Part shown: positions 18,095 to 27,931 of the stretch, piece by piece
How the letters are laid out: the number at the start of each line of letters is the position of its first letter
Position numbering within the stretch: position 1 is the stretch's first letter
Assembly (NCBI RefSeq): GCF_000833605.1
Contig: NZ_JXTG01000001.1
Location: 159,312-223,311, forward strand
Direction of reading: 5' to 3'
Origin: Anoxybacillus ayderensis
Lineage (GTDB): Bacteria; Bacillota; Bacilli; Bacillales; Anoxybacillaceae
DNA: 64,000 nucleotides
Position numbers and translations under genes: made by a program
Notes under the pieces: generated by a model
Databases searched by the model: none
What the model saw: only the letters and a program-made list of their open reading frames with translations
What the model was told of the DNA's origin: nothing

Positions 18095-19753
18095 GTGGGA
18101 GTGACAACATTAGATGGAAAGCGCTTTGCACAAATGATATTGCAAGGCGCGACACATTTAGCGAACAATGCAAAAACAGTAGACGCATTAAACGTCTTTC
18201 CTGTGCCAGATGGGGATACAGGGACAAACATGAACTTGTCGATGACGTCTGGTGCGAAAGAAGTGAAAAATCACGTATCTGACCATATTGGAAAAGTGGC
18301 GAGCGCATTAGCGAAAGGACTACTAATGGGAGCACGCGGAAACTCAGGCGTTATTTTATCGCAACTATTCCGCGGATTTGCGAAAGCGATTGAACAAAAA
18401 AATGAAATTAATAGCAAAGAGTTTGCTGCCGCGCTTGAAGCGGGCGTACAAACGGCATATAAAGCCGTGATGAAGCCCGTTGAAGGAACGATTTTAACCG
18501 TCGCCAAAGATGCGGCGAAACGCGCTGTTACTGTTGCGAAAAAAGAAACAGACATTATCGTCGTCATGACGGAAGTATTAAAAGAAGCGAAAGCATCGCT
18601 AAAGCGGACGCCAGATTTACTTCCTGTATTAAAAGAAGTAGGTGTTGTGGATAGCGGTGGACAAGGTCTTGTGTTTGTATACGAAGGATTTTTAGCGGCA
18701 TTAAAAGGGGAAACGATTGCGGAATCGGAAGTGTTGTCGATGGAACAACTCGTCCGTACTGAACATCATCGCAACGTGCAAAGTCATTTGAGCGCAGATG
18801 ACATTGAGTTTGGATATTGTACAGAATTTATGGTGAAATTTGAGCAAGAAAAAGTAGCGAAACATCCGTTTCAAGAAGAAACGTTTCGCCAAGATTTAAG
18901 CCGCTTCGGTGATTCACTTCTTGTCATCGCAGACGATGAATTAGTAAAAGTGCACATTCATGCAGAACAGCCGGGAGAAGTGCTCACATATGCGCAACGT
19001 TACGGAAGTTTAATTAACATTAAAATCGAAAACATGCGCGAACAGCATGCGAATATTGTCCATGAAAACATGCCGCAACCGAAAAAGCAAGAACGTCTCC
19101 CATACGGCATCGTTACGGTAGCGATGGGGGATGGCATTGCTGAATTGTTTAAAAGCATCGGCGCTCATGCGGTCATTGAAGGTGGACAAACGATGAATCC
19201 GAGCACGGAAGACATCGTGAAGGCGATTGAAGAAGTGAATGCCCAAACGGTATTTGTTTTGCCAAATAATAAAAATATTATTTTAGCAGCTCAACAAGCC
19301 GCTTCTGTCGCTTCGTGTGATGTTGTCGTCATTCCGTCCAAAACGGTGCCACAAGGAATGACTGCGTTGCTTTCATTTAATCCTTCCGCAACAAAAGAAG
19401 AAAACGAACAAGCGATGACAGAGGCGCTTCATCGTGTAAAAACGGGTCAAGTGACGTTTGCTGTTCGCGATACAAATATTGACGGTGTCGAAATTGCGAA
19501 AGACGATTATATGGGCATTGCGGACGGGAAAATTGTTGTCTCTCACAAAGAGCTCATGCATGTCATTGAAACGTTACTTTCCCATATCATTAGCGAAGAA
19601 GATGAAATCGTCACCATTCTTTCTGGTGAAGATGCGACGGATGAACAAACCGCACATGTCGTTCAATGGATTGAAAAGCAATTCCCGGACGTTGAAGTAG
19701 AAACACATCACGGCGGACAACCGTTATATCCGTTTATTTTTGCGATTGAATAA
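18095..19753 (+). CDS. yloV: DAK2/DegV-type fatty acid kinase catalytic subunit (FakA/YloV)
   Basis: The 552-residue protein has an N-terminal DhaL (DAK2) nucleotide-binding domain with FPVPDGDTGTNM and GARGNSGVILSQ, and a long C-terminal region typical of FakA. FakA phosphorylates exogenous fatty acids bound to DegV-like FakB proteins so PlsX/PlsY can use them. The GTG at 18095 lies eight bases after GAGGAGGA; an earlier in-frame GTG at 18077 overlaps that site. plsX is about 4 kb downstream. The kinase role is by family, not demonstrated for this protein. Confidence 0.88.
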   Translation: MGVTTLDGKRFAQMILQGATHLANNAKTVDALNVFPVPDGDTGTNMNLSMTSGAKEVKNHVSDHIGKVASALAKGLLMGARGNSGVILSQLFRGFAKAIEQKNEINSKEFAAALEAGVQTAYKAVMKPVEGTILTVAKDAAKRAVTVAKKETDIIVVMTEVLKEAKASLKRTPDLLPVLKEVGVVDSGGQGLVFVYEGFLAALKGETIAESEVLSMEQLVRTEHHRNVQSHLSADDIEFGYCTEFMVKFEQEKVAKHPFQEETFRQDLSRFGDSLLVIADDELVKVHIHAEQPGEVLTYAQRYGSLINIKIENMREQHANIVHENMPQPKKQERLPYGIVTVAMGDGIAELFKSIGAHAVIEGGQTMNPSTEDIVKAIEEVNAQTVFVLPNNKNIILAAQQAASVASCDVVVIPSKTVPQGMTALLSFNPSATKEENEQAMTEALHRVKTGQVTFAVRDTNIDGVEIAKDDYMGIADGKIVVSHKELMHVIETLLSHIISEEDEIVTILSGEDATDEQTAHVVQWIEKQFPDVEVETHHGGQPLYPFIFAIE

Positions 19754-19780
19754 AGCGTATTGTTGTAATTCACATACGAT

Positions 19781-19808
19781 AAAGAAGGGGAACGTTCCCC
19801 TTCTTTTT
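19781..19808 (+). terminator. Intrinsic terminator after yloV
   Basis: A near-perfect palindrome AAGAAGGGGAACG/TTCCCCTTCTT is followed by TTTTC. The sdaAB ribosome site AAGGGGGAG begins about 13 bases later. Confidence 0.85.
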
Positions 19809-19837
19809 CATGAAGATGACAAGGGGGAGAACAAAGC

Positions 19838-20500
19838 GTGAAATATCGGAGTGTATTTGACATCATTGGCCCGATTATGATTGGCCCGTCGAGTTCGCAT
19901 ACAGCTGGGGCGGTGCGCATTGGCAAAGTCGCGCGCAACTTATTCGGAAGAAAGCCAGCATGGGCGGACATTTTCTTTTACGGTTCATTCGCTGAGACGT
20001 ACAAAGGACACGGAACAGATGTCGCCATCGTCGGCGGGTTATTAAACTTTGATACGTTTGATGAACGAATGAAAACATCGTTACACATCGCCAAACAAGA
20101 AGGGATCCGCATTACGTTTCATGAAGAAGAAGCGATTCCGCCTCATCCAAATACGGCAAAAATTCGCATCGGCGATGAAAAAGGGGAGCTCGAGCTTGTC
20201 GGCATTTCTATTGGCGGTGGAAAAATTGAAATCATCGAGCTGAACGGCTTTGAGCTTAAGCTTTCTGGCCATCACCCTGCACTTTTAATTATGCATAACG
20301 ATCGTTACGGGGCGATTGCAGGCGTTGCGAACGTATTAGCGAAATACGCCATCAATATCGGCCATATGGAAGTATCGCGGAAAGAAAAAGGAAAACAAGC
20401 GCTTATGACAATTGAAGTAGATCAAAATATTGATGATGCGATTGTGGAGCAATTAAAAACGTTGCCACATATTATTGACGTAACAAAAATTGTGGAGTAA
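19838..20500 (+). CDS. sdaAB: L-serine dehydratase, iron-sulfur-dependent, beta subunit
   Basis: With SdaAA this subunit deaminates L-serine to pyruvate and ammonia. The 220-residue protein has the signature IGPSSSHTAGAVRIG near the N-terminus and an ACT-like domain in the last 75 residues (HNDRYGAIAGVANVLAKY). The start is GTG at 19838 with AAGGGGGAG ahead. It is followed after 23 bases by sdaAA. Confidence 0.93.
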   Translation: MKYRSVFDIIGPIMIGPSSSHTAGAVRIGKVARNLFGRKPAWADIFFYGSFAETYKGHGTDVAIVGGLLNFDTFDERMKTSLHIAKQEGIRITFHEEEAIPPHPNTAKIRIGDEKGELELVGISIGGGKIEIIELNGFELKLSGHHPALLIMHNDRYGAIAGVANVLAKYAINIGHMEVSRKEKGKQALMTIEVDQNIDDAIVEQLKTLPHIIDVTKIVE

Positions 20501-20523
20501 AGCGGCGCAAAGGGGAGACAACG

Positions 20524-21411
20524 ATGTTTCGAAATGTAGCAGAACTTGTGGAACGAGCAGAACGCGAACAAATAAAAATTGCAGAAGTGATGATTCGTCA
20601 AGAAATGGAAGTGACCGAGCGTAGCCGAGAGGATATTGTGGCGCAAATGGAGAAAAACTTACAAGTGATGGAACAAGCCGTTATGCGCGGATTAGCGGGC
20701 GTTCGCTCTCATTCTGGGTTAACAGGTGGCGATGCGACACGCTTACAACAATATATTGCGCGTGGGCAATTTTTATCAGGGGAAACGATTTTAGATGCCG
20801 TCAGCAAGGCGATGGCAACGAACGAAGTGAACGCGGCGATGGGGATGATTTGCGCGACACCAACAGCAGGATCAGCTGGTGTCGTCCCAGGCACATTATT
20901 TGCGGTGAAAGAAAAACTGCAACCGACGCGCGAACAAATGGTTGAATTTTTATTTACAGCTGGCGCATTCGGGTTTGTAGTCGCAAACAATGCCTCCATT
21001 TCTGGTGCGGCAGGCGGTTGCCAAGCAGAAGTTGGATCAGCGGCAGGCATGGCAGCAGCAGCGCTCGTCGAGATGGCTGGTGGCACGCCGAGACAAGCGG
21101 CGGAGGCGATGGCTATCGCTTTAAAAAATATGCTCGGACTCGTCTGTGATCCGGTCGCAGGTTTAGTTGAGGTACCGTGTGTAAAACGAAACGCGATCGG
21201 AGCGGCCAATGCGATGATTGCTGCCGATATGGCGCTTGCTGGCATACAAAGCCGCATTCCGTGCGATGAGGTCATTGAAGCGATGTTTCGCATCGGTCAA
21301 ACAATGCCGATTGCATTAAAAGAAACAGCACAAGGAGGGTTAGCGGCCACGCCGACTGCGCGCAAATTAGAAGCGCGCATTTTCGGTAAGCCGAATGAGA
21401 AACGTGAGTGA
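20524..21411 (+). CDS. sdaAA: L-serine dehydratase, iron-sulfur-dependent, alpha subunit
   Basis: The 295-residue catalytic subunit is expected to hold an oxygen-sensitive 4Fe-4S cluster. Conserved segments include SGLTGGDATR, CATPTAGSAGVVPG, AAGGCQAEVGSAAGMAAAA and GLVCDPVAGLVEVPCVKRN, which carry the cluster cysteines. The AGGGGAGA site precedes the ATG. It overlaps recG by up to 17 bases. Confidence 0.94.
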   Translation: MFRNVAELVERAEREQIKIAEVMIRQEMEVTERSREDIVAQMEKNLQVMEQAVMRGLAGVRSHSGLTGGDATRLQQYIARGQFLSGETILDAVSKAMATNEVNAAMGMICATPTAGSAGVVPGTLFAVKEKLQPTREQMVEFLFTAGAFGFVVANNASISGAAGGCQAEVGSAAGMAAAALVEMAGGTPRQAAEAMAIALKNMLGLVCDPVAGLVEVPCVKRNAIGAANAMIAADMALAGIQSRIPCDEVIEAMFRIGQTMPIALKETAQGGLAATPTARKLEARIFGKPNEKRE

Positions 21412-23452
21412 CGTATTACCACAACCAGTCACAGCGATTAAAGGAATTGGAGAAGAAACAGCCATAGCGCTTCATGACATGGGAATTGATACGATTGAAC
21501 AACTGTTGTATCACTTCCCTTTTCGTTATGAAGATTATCGCATATGTGCATTAGAAGAAGCAAAGCATGATGAAAAAATAACGATTGTCGGCAAAGTGTA
21601 CAGCGAGCCTACCGTTACGTATTATCAACGCAAAAAGTCGCGATTAACGTTTCGTGTGCTTGTGGATCGTTTTTTAGTGACGGCTATTTGCTTTAACCAA
21701 CCTTATTTAAAAAAGAAACTAGCTTTGCACGAAACGGTGACGATGACAGGAAAGTGGGATAAACATCGTCAAACAATTACGGTGCAACAGCTTCATATCG
21801 GTGAAATAAAACAAAAAAAGGAAATTGAACCGGTCTATTCGACGCGAGGAGACTTAACGGTGAAAGGGATGCGCCGTTTTATAGCGCTCGCGTTACAACA
21901 ATACGGCGATGCGATTGTCGACCCGTTGCCTTGCGAATTGTTGCAAACATATCGGCTCGTATCGAAACGTGACGCGATACGAGCGATTCATATGCCGCTT
22001 TCGCATGAGCAGCTGAAACAAGCGCGACGGCGGCTCGTTTATGAAGAATTTTTACTTTTTCAATTAAAAATGCAAGCGTTAAAAAAATATCGCCGTGAAC
22101 AGTCACCGGGCATTGCACATCGCTTTTCAGATGAACAGCTTCAAACGTTTATTCAGTCGCTTCCATTTCCGCTCACGAACGCACAACAGCGGGTTGTCCG
22201 TGAAATTGTTCAAGATTTAAAGTCGCCATATCGGATGAATCGGCTATTACAAGGTGATGTCGGGTCAGGAAAAACCGTCGTTGCGGCTATTGTATTGTAT
22301 GCAGTATATGTTTCCGGATATCAAGGGGCATTAATGGTGCCGACCGAAATTTTAGCCGAACAGCACGCCGAATCGCTCCGTGCGCTCCTTGAACCGATGG
22401 GCATTCGCGTCGAGCTATTGACGAGTTCTGTGAAAGGAAAAAGGCGAAAACAGTTACTTGAACAATTGGCAGCGGGAGACGTTCATGTTGTTGTTGGGAC
22501 ACATGCGCTCATTCAAGATGACGTCAATTTTGCTCAGCTTGGAGTAGTCATTACAGACGAGCAACATCGTTTCGGTGTCGAACAACGGCGCATTTTACGT
22601 GAAAAAGGGCAATCGCCCGATGTGTTGTTTATGACGGCAACACCGATTCCGCGCACTCTTGCGATTACTGCGTTTGGAGAAATGGACGTTTCCGTCATTG
22701 ATGAGATGCCGAAAGGAAGAAAAAAAATCGAAACGTATTGGGTCAAGCACGACATGCTTGAGCGCGTCTTTCAGTTTATCGCCAAACAAGTTGAGGCAGG
22801 ACATCAAGCATACGTGATTTGTCCGCTCATTGAAGAGTCGGAAAAGCTTGATGTTCAAAACGCAATCGACGTTCATGCGATGTTAACGCACTATTATAAA
22901 GGGCGGTATCGCATCGGATTGATGCACGGCCGTTTATCTTCAGAAGAAAAAGAAGAAGTGATGCGTGCATTTAGTGTAAATGATATTCATATTTTAGTAT
23001 CTACAACTGTTGTGGAAGTTGGGGTAAACGTCCCGAACGCGACGGTCATGGTCATTTACGATGCTGATCGATTCGGCCTTGCCCAGCTCCATCAGTTGCG
23101 CGGGCGAGTGGGGCGCGGACAAGCTCAATCGTATTGTATTTTAGTTGCCGATCCAAAGTCGGAAACGGGAAAAGAGCGCATGCGCATTATGACGGAAACG
23201 AACGACGGATTTGTGTTGTCTGAAAAAGATTTAGAACTGCGCGGGCCGGGCGACTTTTTTGGCACGAAACAAAGCGGCATGCCTGAGTTTCGTCTCGGCG
23301 ATCTCGTCCACGACTATCGCATTTTAGAAGTGGCACGACAAGATGCAGCCCGCCTCATCGATTCCCCTGCCTTTTGGCGGGAAGAAAAATACGCTCTTCT
23401 TCGTGAACATTTACAGCAATCAGGCATTTTAAGCGGTGAAAAATTAGATTAA
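21395..23452 (+). CDS. recG: ATP-dependent DNA helicase RecG
   Basis: RecG reverses stalled forks and branch-migrates Holliday junctions. The 685-residue protein has the N-terminal wedge/OB domain, Walker A GDVGSGKTV, a DEQHRFGV Walker B box, TATPIPRTLA and the TRG-type C-terminal motif ELRGPGDFFGTKQSG. The ATG at 21395 overlaps sdaAA by 17 bases; a GTG at 21404 is an alternative and neither has a strong ribosome site. Confidence 0.95.
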   Translation: MRNVSDVLPQPVTAIKGIGEETAIALHDMGIDTIEQLLYHFPFRYEDYRICALEEAKHDEKITIVGKVYSEPTVTYYQRKKSRLTFRVLVDRFLVTAICFNQPYLKKKLALHETVTMTGKWDKHRQTITVQQLHIGEIKQKKEIEPVYSTRGDLTVKGMRRFIALALQQYGDAIVDPLPCELLQTYRLVSKRDAIRAIHMPLSHEQLKQARRRLVYEEFLLFQLKMQALKKYRREQSPGIAHRFSDEQLQTFIQSLPFPLTNAQQRVVREIVQDLKSPYRMNRLLQGDVGSGKTVVAAIVLYAVYVSGYQGALMVPTEILAEQHAESLRALLEPMGIRVELLTSSVKGKRRKQLLEQLAAGDVHVVVGTHALIQDDVNFAQLGVVITDEQHRFGVEQRRILREKGQSPDVLFMTATPIPRTLAITAFGEMDVSVIDEMPKGRKKIETYWVKHDMLERVFQFIAKQVEAGHQAYVICPLIEESEKLDVQNAIDVHAMLTHYYKGRYRIGLMHGRLSSEEKEEVMRAFSVNDIHILVSTTVVEVGVNVPNATVMVIYDADRFGLAQLHQLRGRVGRGQAQSYCILVADPKSETGKERMRIMTETNDGFVLSEKDLELRGPGDFFGTKQSGMPEFRLGDLVHDYRILEVARQDAARLIDSPAFWREEKYALLREHLQQSGILSGEKLD

Positions 23453-23458
23453 AAGTGG

Positions 23459-23487
23459 TTGAAATGTCATCTTGGGTGTTATATACT
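23459..23487 (+). promoter_or_regulatory. SigA promoter of the fapR operon
   Basis: TTGAAA (23459-23464), a 17-base spacer and TATACT (23482-23487) form a strong promoter. Transcription would start near 23494, inside the adjacent FapR operator. Confidence 0.75.
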
Positions 23488-23490
23488 ACT

Positions 23491-23509
23491 ATTAGTACCT
23501 AGTAATAAT
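23491..23509 (+). promoter_or_regulatory. FapR operator
   Basis: ATTAGTACCTAGTAATAAT is an imperfect palindrome matching the known FapR box (ATTAGTACC-like half sites). It sits across the predicted transcription start of fapR-plsX-fabD-fabG. Binding would block transcription; malonyl-CoA releases FapR. Autoregulation is established in B. subtilis. Confidence 0.8.
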
Positions 23510-23527
23510 TCGGATGGTGGATCGAAA

Positions 23528-24112
23528 ATGAGAAGAAATAAACGAGAACGGCAACGATTACTGCAAGCAACGATCGAAGAAAATCCATTTATTACAGACG
23601 AACAGCTTGCCGAAAAATTTTCAGTCAGCATTCAAACGATCCGCCTCGATCGCCTAGAACTGTCGATTCCGGAGTTGCGCGAGCGCATTAAACATGTAGC
23701 TGAGCGCACATTTGCTGACGAAGTAAAGTCGTTGCCTATTGAAGAAGTGATCGGAGAAATCATTGATATACAGTTAGATGAAAGTGCCATTTCAATTTTT
23801 GATGTAAAAAAAGAACATGTATTTCAACGAAATCAAATTGCGCGAGGACATCATTTATTCGCACAAGCCAATTCGCTTGCGGTAGCGGTCATTAACGATG
23901 AATTAGCTTTAACGGCAAAAGCACACATTCGTTTTATGCGTCCCGTCAAAGAAGGAGAACGGGTCGTCGCGAAAGCGAAAGTAACAAACTTAAATGAAAA
24001 TGGGCGCACAGTCGTTGAAGTGAATAGCTACGTTGGTCAAGAGCTTGTCTTTCAAGGAGAATTTCACATGTATCGTTCAAATGTTGTCAAAAAGGATGGA
24101 GAAGAAAAATGA
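23528..24112 (+). CDS. fapR: Fatty acid and phospholipid synthesis repressor FapR
   Basis: FapR is the malonyl-CoA-responsive repressor of lipid synthesis genes. The 194-residue protein has an N-terminal DeoR-like helix-turn-helix ([21 protein letters not shown]) and a C-terminal hotdog domain with [18 protein letters not shown]. The ATG at 23528 begins MRRNKRERQ, exactly as in B. subtilis; GGTGG precedes it. The frame is open further upstream through the promoter and operator, which is not coding. It overlaps plsX by four bases. Confidence 0.95.
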   Translation: MRRNKRERQRLLQATIEENPFITDEQLAEKFSVSIQTIRLDRLELSIPELRERIKHVAERTFADEVKSLPIEEVIGEIIDIQLDESAISIFDVKKEHVFQRNQIARGHHLFAQANSLAVAVINDELALTAKAHIRFMRPVKEGERVVAKAKVTNLNENGRTVVEVNSYVGQELVFQGEFHMYRSNVVKKDGEEK

Positions 24113-25098
24113 AAATCGCAATCGATGCCATGGGAGGCGATCACGCACCAAAAGAAGTCGTGATCGGTGCACAAAAGGCGATTGAGCATTTTCACGATAT
24201 TGAAATTACGCTTGTCGGGAATGAGACGCTCATTCGCCCATACATCACAAACGATGAACGACTATCGATCATTCATACGGAACAAGTAATTGAAGCAACA
24301 GATGAACCCGTTCGTGCCGTTCGCCGTAAAAAAGAGGCGTCCATGGTATTAATGGCCAATGAAGTGAGCGAAGGGCGCGCTCATGCGTGCATTTCGGCAG
24401 GCAATACAGGAGCTTTAATGGCAGCAGGGCTGTTTATCGTCGGCCGCATAGACGGCATTGATCGTCCTGCCTTAGCTCCGACGTTGCCAACGATTGATGG
24501 AAAAGGATTTGTGTTGTTAGACGTTGGCGCAAACGTTGATGCCCGCCCAGAACATATAATGCAATATGCGTTGATGGGTGCAGCATATGCAGAAAAAGTG
24601 CGCGGTGTTGCTCGCCCGCGCGTCGGCTTATTAAACGTAGGAACAGAAGATCAAAAAGGAAATGAATTAGCAAAAAAAGCGTTTCAACTGATCCAAGAGA
24701 CCCCGCTAAACTTTATCGGCAACGTGGAAGCGCGCGATTTATTAGAAGGAGTAGCTGACGTCGTCGTCACTGACGGATTTACCGGCAACGTGGCGTTAAA
24801 AACAATCGAAGGAACGGCGATCGCTGTTTTTTCGATGTTAAAATCGGCGCTGACAAGCGGAGTAGTAAGTAAAATAGCGGCGCTTGCTTTAAAGCCGCAG
24901 CTCATGCAATTGAAGAAAAAGATGGATTACGCTGAATACGGTGGGGCAGCGCTGTTCGGTTTACGTGCACCTGTCATTAAAGCGCACGGTTCATCGGACG
25001 CCCACGCTATTTTTCATGCCGTACGCCAAGCGCGTGATATGGTCGCCAACGAAGTCGTACAAACGGTGAAACAATCGATCGCGGAAATTACAAAATAA
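24109..25098 (+). CDS. plsX: Phosphate acyltransferase PlsX
   Basis: PlsX converts acyl-ACP to acyl-phosphate, the donor for PlsY in phosphatidic acid synthesis. The 329-residue protein starts [14 protein letters not shown] and has [22 protein letters not shown] and [11 protein letters not shown]. The start overlaps fapR as ATGA after GGAGAAGAAA. Acyl-phosphate is also the product of the FakA route encoded upstream. Confidence 0.96.
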   Translation: MKIAIDAMGGDHAPKEVVIGAQKAIEHFHDIEITLVGNETLIRPYITNDERLSIIHTEQVIEATDEPVRAVRRKKEASMVLMANEVSEGRAHACISAGNTGALMAAGLFIVGRIDGIDRPALAPTLPTIDGKGFVLLDVGANVDARPEHIMQYALMGAAYAEKVRGVARPRVGLLNVGTEDQKGNELAKKAFQLIQETPLNFIGNVEARDLLEGVADVVVTDGFTGNVALKTIEGTAIAVFSMLKSALTSGVVSKIAALALKPQLMQLKKKMDYAEYGGAALFGLRAPVIKAHGSSDAHAIFHAVRQARDMVANEVVQTVKQSIAEITK

Positions 25099-25109
25099 GA
25101 GGTGCTGTG

Positions 25110-26051
25110 ATGGGGAAAATCGCATTTATTTTTCCAGGACAAGGTTCACAAACAGTCGGGATGGGAAAAGAATGGGCGGAAAAAGATGAGAAGGTAGCAT
25201 CGATTTTTCGCCAAGCAGATGAACGATTGCAAATGTCTTTGTCACAACTTATTTTTGAAGGACCACAAGACGTATTAACAAAAACAGAAAACGCTCAGCC
25301 AGCATTGCTCACGACAAGCATCGCATTTTTACAAAAAGTAAAAGAAGCGGGTATTCATCCGCATTATGTAGCAGGACATAGCCTCGGAGAATATAGCGCG
25401 CTCGTTGCAGCGTCTGTGCTGTCGTTTTCTGATGCGGTATATGCGGTGCGGAAGCGCGGGGAATTAATGGAAAAAGCCGTTCCAGCACGACAAGGAACGA
25501 TGGCGGCGGTGCTTGGCATGGATGAGACGACGTTACAGCAAGTCGTTGATGAAGTGACGACACAATCATCGCCTGTTCAATTAGCCAACTTAAACTGCCC
25601 GGGACAAATTGTCATTTCCGGAGCAAAAGAAGCGGTTGAGCGAGCGTCACAACTTGCAAAAGAAAAAGGGGCAAAACGAGTCATTCCACTTGAAGTAAGC
25701 GGACCGTTTCACTCCATTTTAATGAAGCCAGCGGCAGAGCAGTTTTCATCTGTGCTCGATACGCTGTCGTTTCAAGAAAGTGCTGTGCCAGTCATTTCAA
25801 ACGTGACAGCTGAGCCGATGACAAATGCAACGGAAATAAAACAACGTCTTGTTGAACAATTGTATTCGCCTGTTCGTTGGGAGCAATCGATTCAAACGAT
25901 GATCGATCTTGGTGTACATACGTTCATCGAAATCGGTCCTGGAAAAGTATTAAGCGGTCTAGTGAAAAAAATAAACCGTCATGTCAACGTCTATTCGATT
26001 TTCGATGAAGCTTCGTTTGCAGCGACGGTGACTGCGTTGAAAGGAGAATGA
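25110..26051 (+). CDS. fabD: Malonyl-CoA:ACP transacylase
   Basis: FabD moves malonyl from CoA to ACP for chain elongation. The 313-residue protein begins [19 protein letters not shown] and has the nucleophile Ser91 in [13 protein letters not shown], with the GPFHS and [11 protein letters not shown] segments later. I prefer the ATG at 25110 over the preceding GTG because AGAGGTG is better spaced for it. Malonyl-CoA, its substrate, is also the FapR inducer. Confidence 0.95.
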   Translation: MGKIAFIFPGQGSQTVGMGKEWAEKDEKVASIFRQADERLQMSLSQLIFEGPQDVLTKTENAQPALLTTSIAFLQKVKEAGIHPHYVAGHSLGEYSALVAASVLSFSDAVYAVRKRGELMEKAVPARQGTMAAVLGMDETTLQQVVDEVTTQSSPVQLANLNCPGQIVISGAKEAVERASQLAKEKGAKRVIPLEVSGPFHSILMKPAAEQFSSVLDTLSFQESAVPVISNVTAEPMTNATEIKQRLVEQLYSPVRWEQSIQTMIDLGVHTFIEIGPGKVLSGLVKKINRHVNVYSIFDEASFAATVTALKGE

Positions 26052-26053
26052 AG

Positions 26054-26791
26054 ATGGAAGGAAAAGTAGCGATTGTGACAGGGGCGTCACGTGGAATCGG
26101 ACGTGAAATTGCTTTACATCTCGCTCGCCTCGGTGCAAAAGTAGCGGTCAATTATGCAGGGAGCGAAGCGAAAGCGAATGAAGTTGTTGCCCAAATTGTT
26201 GAACATGGTGGCGAAGCGTTTGCTGTGCAAGCCGATGTGGCAAATAGCGAAGCGGTCGAGCGCATGGTGAAAGAAGTGCTTGAACGCTGGGGGCGCGTTG
26301 ACATTTTAGTAAACAACGCAGGCATTACGCGCGACAATTTGCTTATGCGCATGAAAGAAGAAGAATGGGATGCAGTCATTAACACAAACTTAAAAGGCGT
26401 CTTTTTATGTACGAAAGCTGTCACCCGTCCGATGATGAAACAACGGTACGGTCGCATTGTCAACGTCGCATCGATCGTTGGCGTGAGCGGCAACCCTGGT
26501 CAAGCAAACTACGTTGCAGCGAAAGCAGGCGTCATTGGACTGACGAAAACGGCAGCAAAAGAACTAGCGAGCCGAAACATTACGGTGAACGCTGTTGCGC
26601 CTGGATTTATTACGACAGATATGACAGACCAATTAAGCGAAGATGTGCGCCAAGCGATGTTGCAACAAATTCCGCTCGCGCGCTTCGGAAATCCAGAAGA
26701 TATTGCCCATGTCGTCGCGTTTCTTGTTTCAGATGGGGCAAGCTATATGACAGGGCAAACGATTCACGTCGATGGCGGCATGGTCATGTAA
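26054..26791 (+). CDS. fabG: 3-oxoacyl-ACP reductase FabG
   Basis: FabG reduces 3-ketoacyl-ACP with NADPH. The 245-residue short-chain dehydrogenase has TGASRGIG near the N-terminus, NNAGITRDN, and the Ser-Tyr-Lys catalytic group in [22 protein letters not shown]. The ATG at 26054 is seven bases after AAGGAG; another ATG at 26048 overlaps the fabD stop and sits too close to the site. It ends the fapR operon before an internal acpP promoter. Confidence 0.95.
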   Translation: MEGKVAIVTGASRGIGREIALHLARLGAKVAVNYAGSEAKANEVVAQIVEHGGEAFAVQADVANSEAVERMVKEVLERWGRVDILVNNAGITRDNLLMRMKEEEWDAVINTNLKGVFLCTKAVTRPMMKQRYGRIVNVASIVGVSGNPGQANYVAAKAGVIGLTKTAAKELASRNITVNAVAPGFITTDMTDQLSEDVRQAMLQQIPLARFGNPEDIAHVVAFLVSDGASYMTGQTIHVDGGMVM

Positions 26792-26808
26792 AAATTCGTT
26801 TTATTTTC

Positions 26809-26827
26809 TGATATAATTCAGTATAAT
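26809..26827 (+). promoter_or_regulatory. Tandem -10 elements upstream of acpP
   Basis: TGA-TATAAT (26809-26817, an extended -10) and a second TATAAT (26822-26827) lie 23-33 bases before the acpP start, in the only gap of the operon. The -35 regions are poor. Extra acpP transcription fits the high demand for carrier protein. Confidence 0.5.
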
Positions 26828-26849
26828 GGCTTGAGGGGAGGTGAATAAA

Positions 26850-27086
26850 ATGGCAGACGTATTAGAGCGTGTAACGAAAATTATCGTAGATCGCCTTGGT
26901 GTCGAGGAGTCACAAGTGACGCTTGAATCTTCATTCAAAGAAGATTTAGGAGCAGATTCGCTTGATGTCGTTGAGCTTGTTATGGAGTTAGAAGACGAAT
27001 TTGATATGGAAATTTCAGATGAAGAGGCGGAGAAAATTGTTACTGTCGGTGACGCAGTAAACTACATAAAAAGCCGTCTATCATAA
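26850..27086 (+). CDS. acpP: Acyl carrier protein
   Basis: The 78-residue acidic protein carries the 4'-phosphopantetheine attachment Ser37 in [16 protein letters not shown]. It holds the growing acyl chain for FabD, FabG and PlsX. The ATG at 26850 follows GGGGAGGTGAA; a GTG three codons upstream overlaps that site. A G-C-rich hairpin follows the gene. Confidence 0.97.
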   Translation: MADVLERVTKIIVDRLGVEESQVTLESSFKEDLGADSLDVVELVMELEDEFDMEISDEEAEKIVTVGDAVNYIKSRLS

Positions 27087-27091
27087 TAAGC

Positions 27092-27127
27092 AAAGTCCCG
27101 TTTTGTAAGCGGGGCTTTCTATGCTTT
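27092..27127 (+). terminator. Terminator after acpP
   Basis: Arms AAAGTCCCG and CGGGGCTTT enclose a nine-base loop. The following tract, CTATGCTTTTT, is T-rich but interrupted, so termination may be partial and allow readthrough into rnc. Confidence 0.6.
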
Positions 27128-27155
27128 TTACGTTTATAGTTGGGGGTTCATATGC

Positions 27156-27872
27156 ATGTCGAAGCAACGACCGTACATGAAGTTTAAACAGTTTCAAGAG
27201 CAAATCGGCATTTTTTTTCGCGATGAAAAATTGCTCATCCAAGCATTTACCCATTCATCATATGTGAATGAGCATCGAAAGCGGCTATACGAAGATAACG
27301 AGCGCCTTGAATTTTTAGGAGATGCCGTCCTTGAATTAACCGTTTCGCAATATTTATTTGAACAGTTTCCGCAAATGAGCGAAGGGGAATTAACAAAACT
27401 GCGGGCGGCGATCGTTTGCGAACCGTCGCTTGTTACGTTCGCTCATGCGCTATCGTTTGGCGATCTCGTTTTGCTTGGCAAAGGAGAAGAGCTAACGGGG
27501 GGACGAATGCGTCCATCGTTGTTAGCGGACGTGTTTGAAGCTTTTATTGGGGCGCTTTATTTAGATCAAGGGATCGAGGCAGTTGTACAATTTTTAGGGA
27601 AAACGATGTTCCCGAAAATTCGCGAAGGTGCTTTTTCTCATGTGATGGATTACAAAAGTCAACTACAAGAGCTCGTACAACGTGATGGCAATGGTGTTTT
27701 AGAATATAAAATTTTACAAGAACGAGGTCCTGCACATAATAAAGAGTTCGTATCGCGCGTATCGTTAAACGGGGAAGAGCTTGGCGTTGGCATTGGTCGC
27801 TCGAAAAAAGAGGCAGAACAACGCGCCGCACAAATGGCATTAGCTAAGCTAAAACAATCAAAACAAGGCTGA
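27156..27872 (+). CDS. rnc: Ribonuclease III
   Basis: RNase III cuts double-stranded RNA in rRNA processing and mRNA decay; in B. subtilis it is essential because it cleaves prophage toxin mRNAs. The 238-residue protein has the catalytic motif [14 protein letters not shown], the second acidic motif [13 protein letters not shown] and a C-terminal double-stranded RNA-binding domain (about 165-235). The ATG at 27156 follows TGGGGG. It precedes smc as in B. subtilis. Confidence 0.95.
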   Translation: MSKQRPYMKFKQFQEQIGIFFRDEKLLIQAFTHSSYVNEHRKRLYEDNERLEFLGDAVLELTVSQYLFEQFPQMSEGELTKLRAAIVCEPSLVTFAHALSFGDLVLLGKGEELTGGRMRPSLLADVFEAFIGALYLDQGIEAVVQFLGKTMFPKIREGAFSHVMDYKSQLQELVQRDGNGVLEYKILQERGPAHNKEFVSRVSLNGEELGVGIGRSKKEAEQRAAQMALAKLKQSKQG

Positions 27873-27900
27873 TCCGGTGCGAGAGGACAGCCTTGCTTGT
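27864..27900 (+). terminator. Hairpin at the rnc stop
   Basis: Arms CAAGGCTG and CAGCCTTG enclose a 16-base loop and overlap the rnc stop. The tail CTTGTTGTT is only moderately T-rich. It may be a weak terminator or an RNase III self-cleavage site; both are inference. Confidence 0.4.
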
Positions 27901-27931
27901 TGTTACATCTTTAAGATAAAGGGGGATACAA

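Noticed and set aside
20709..21293. A 194-codon minus-strand frame inside sdaAA.
   Set aside because: It mirrors the Ala/Gly-rich sdaAA codons and shows no family motif.
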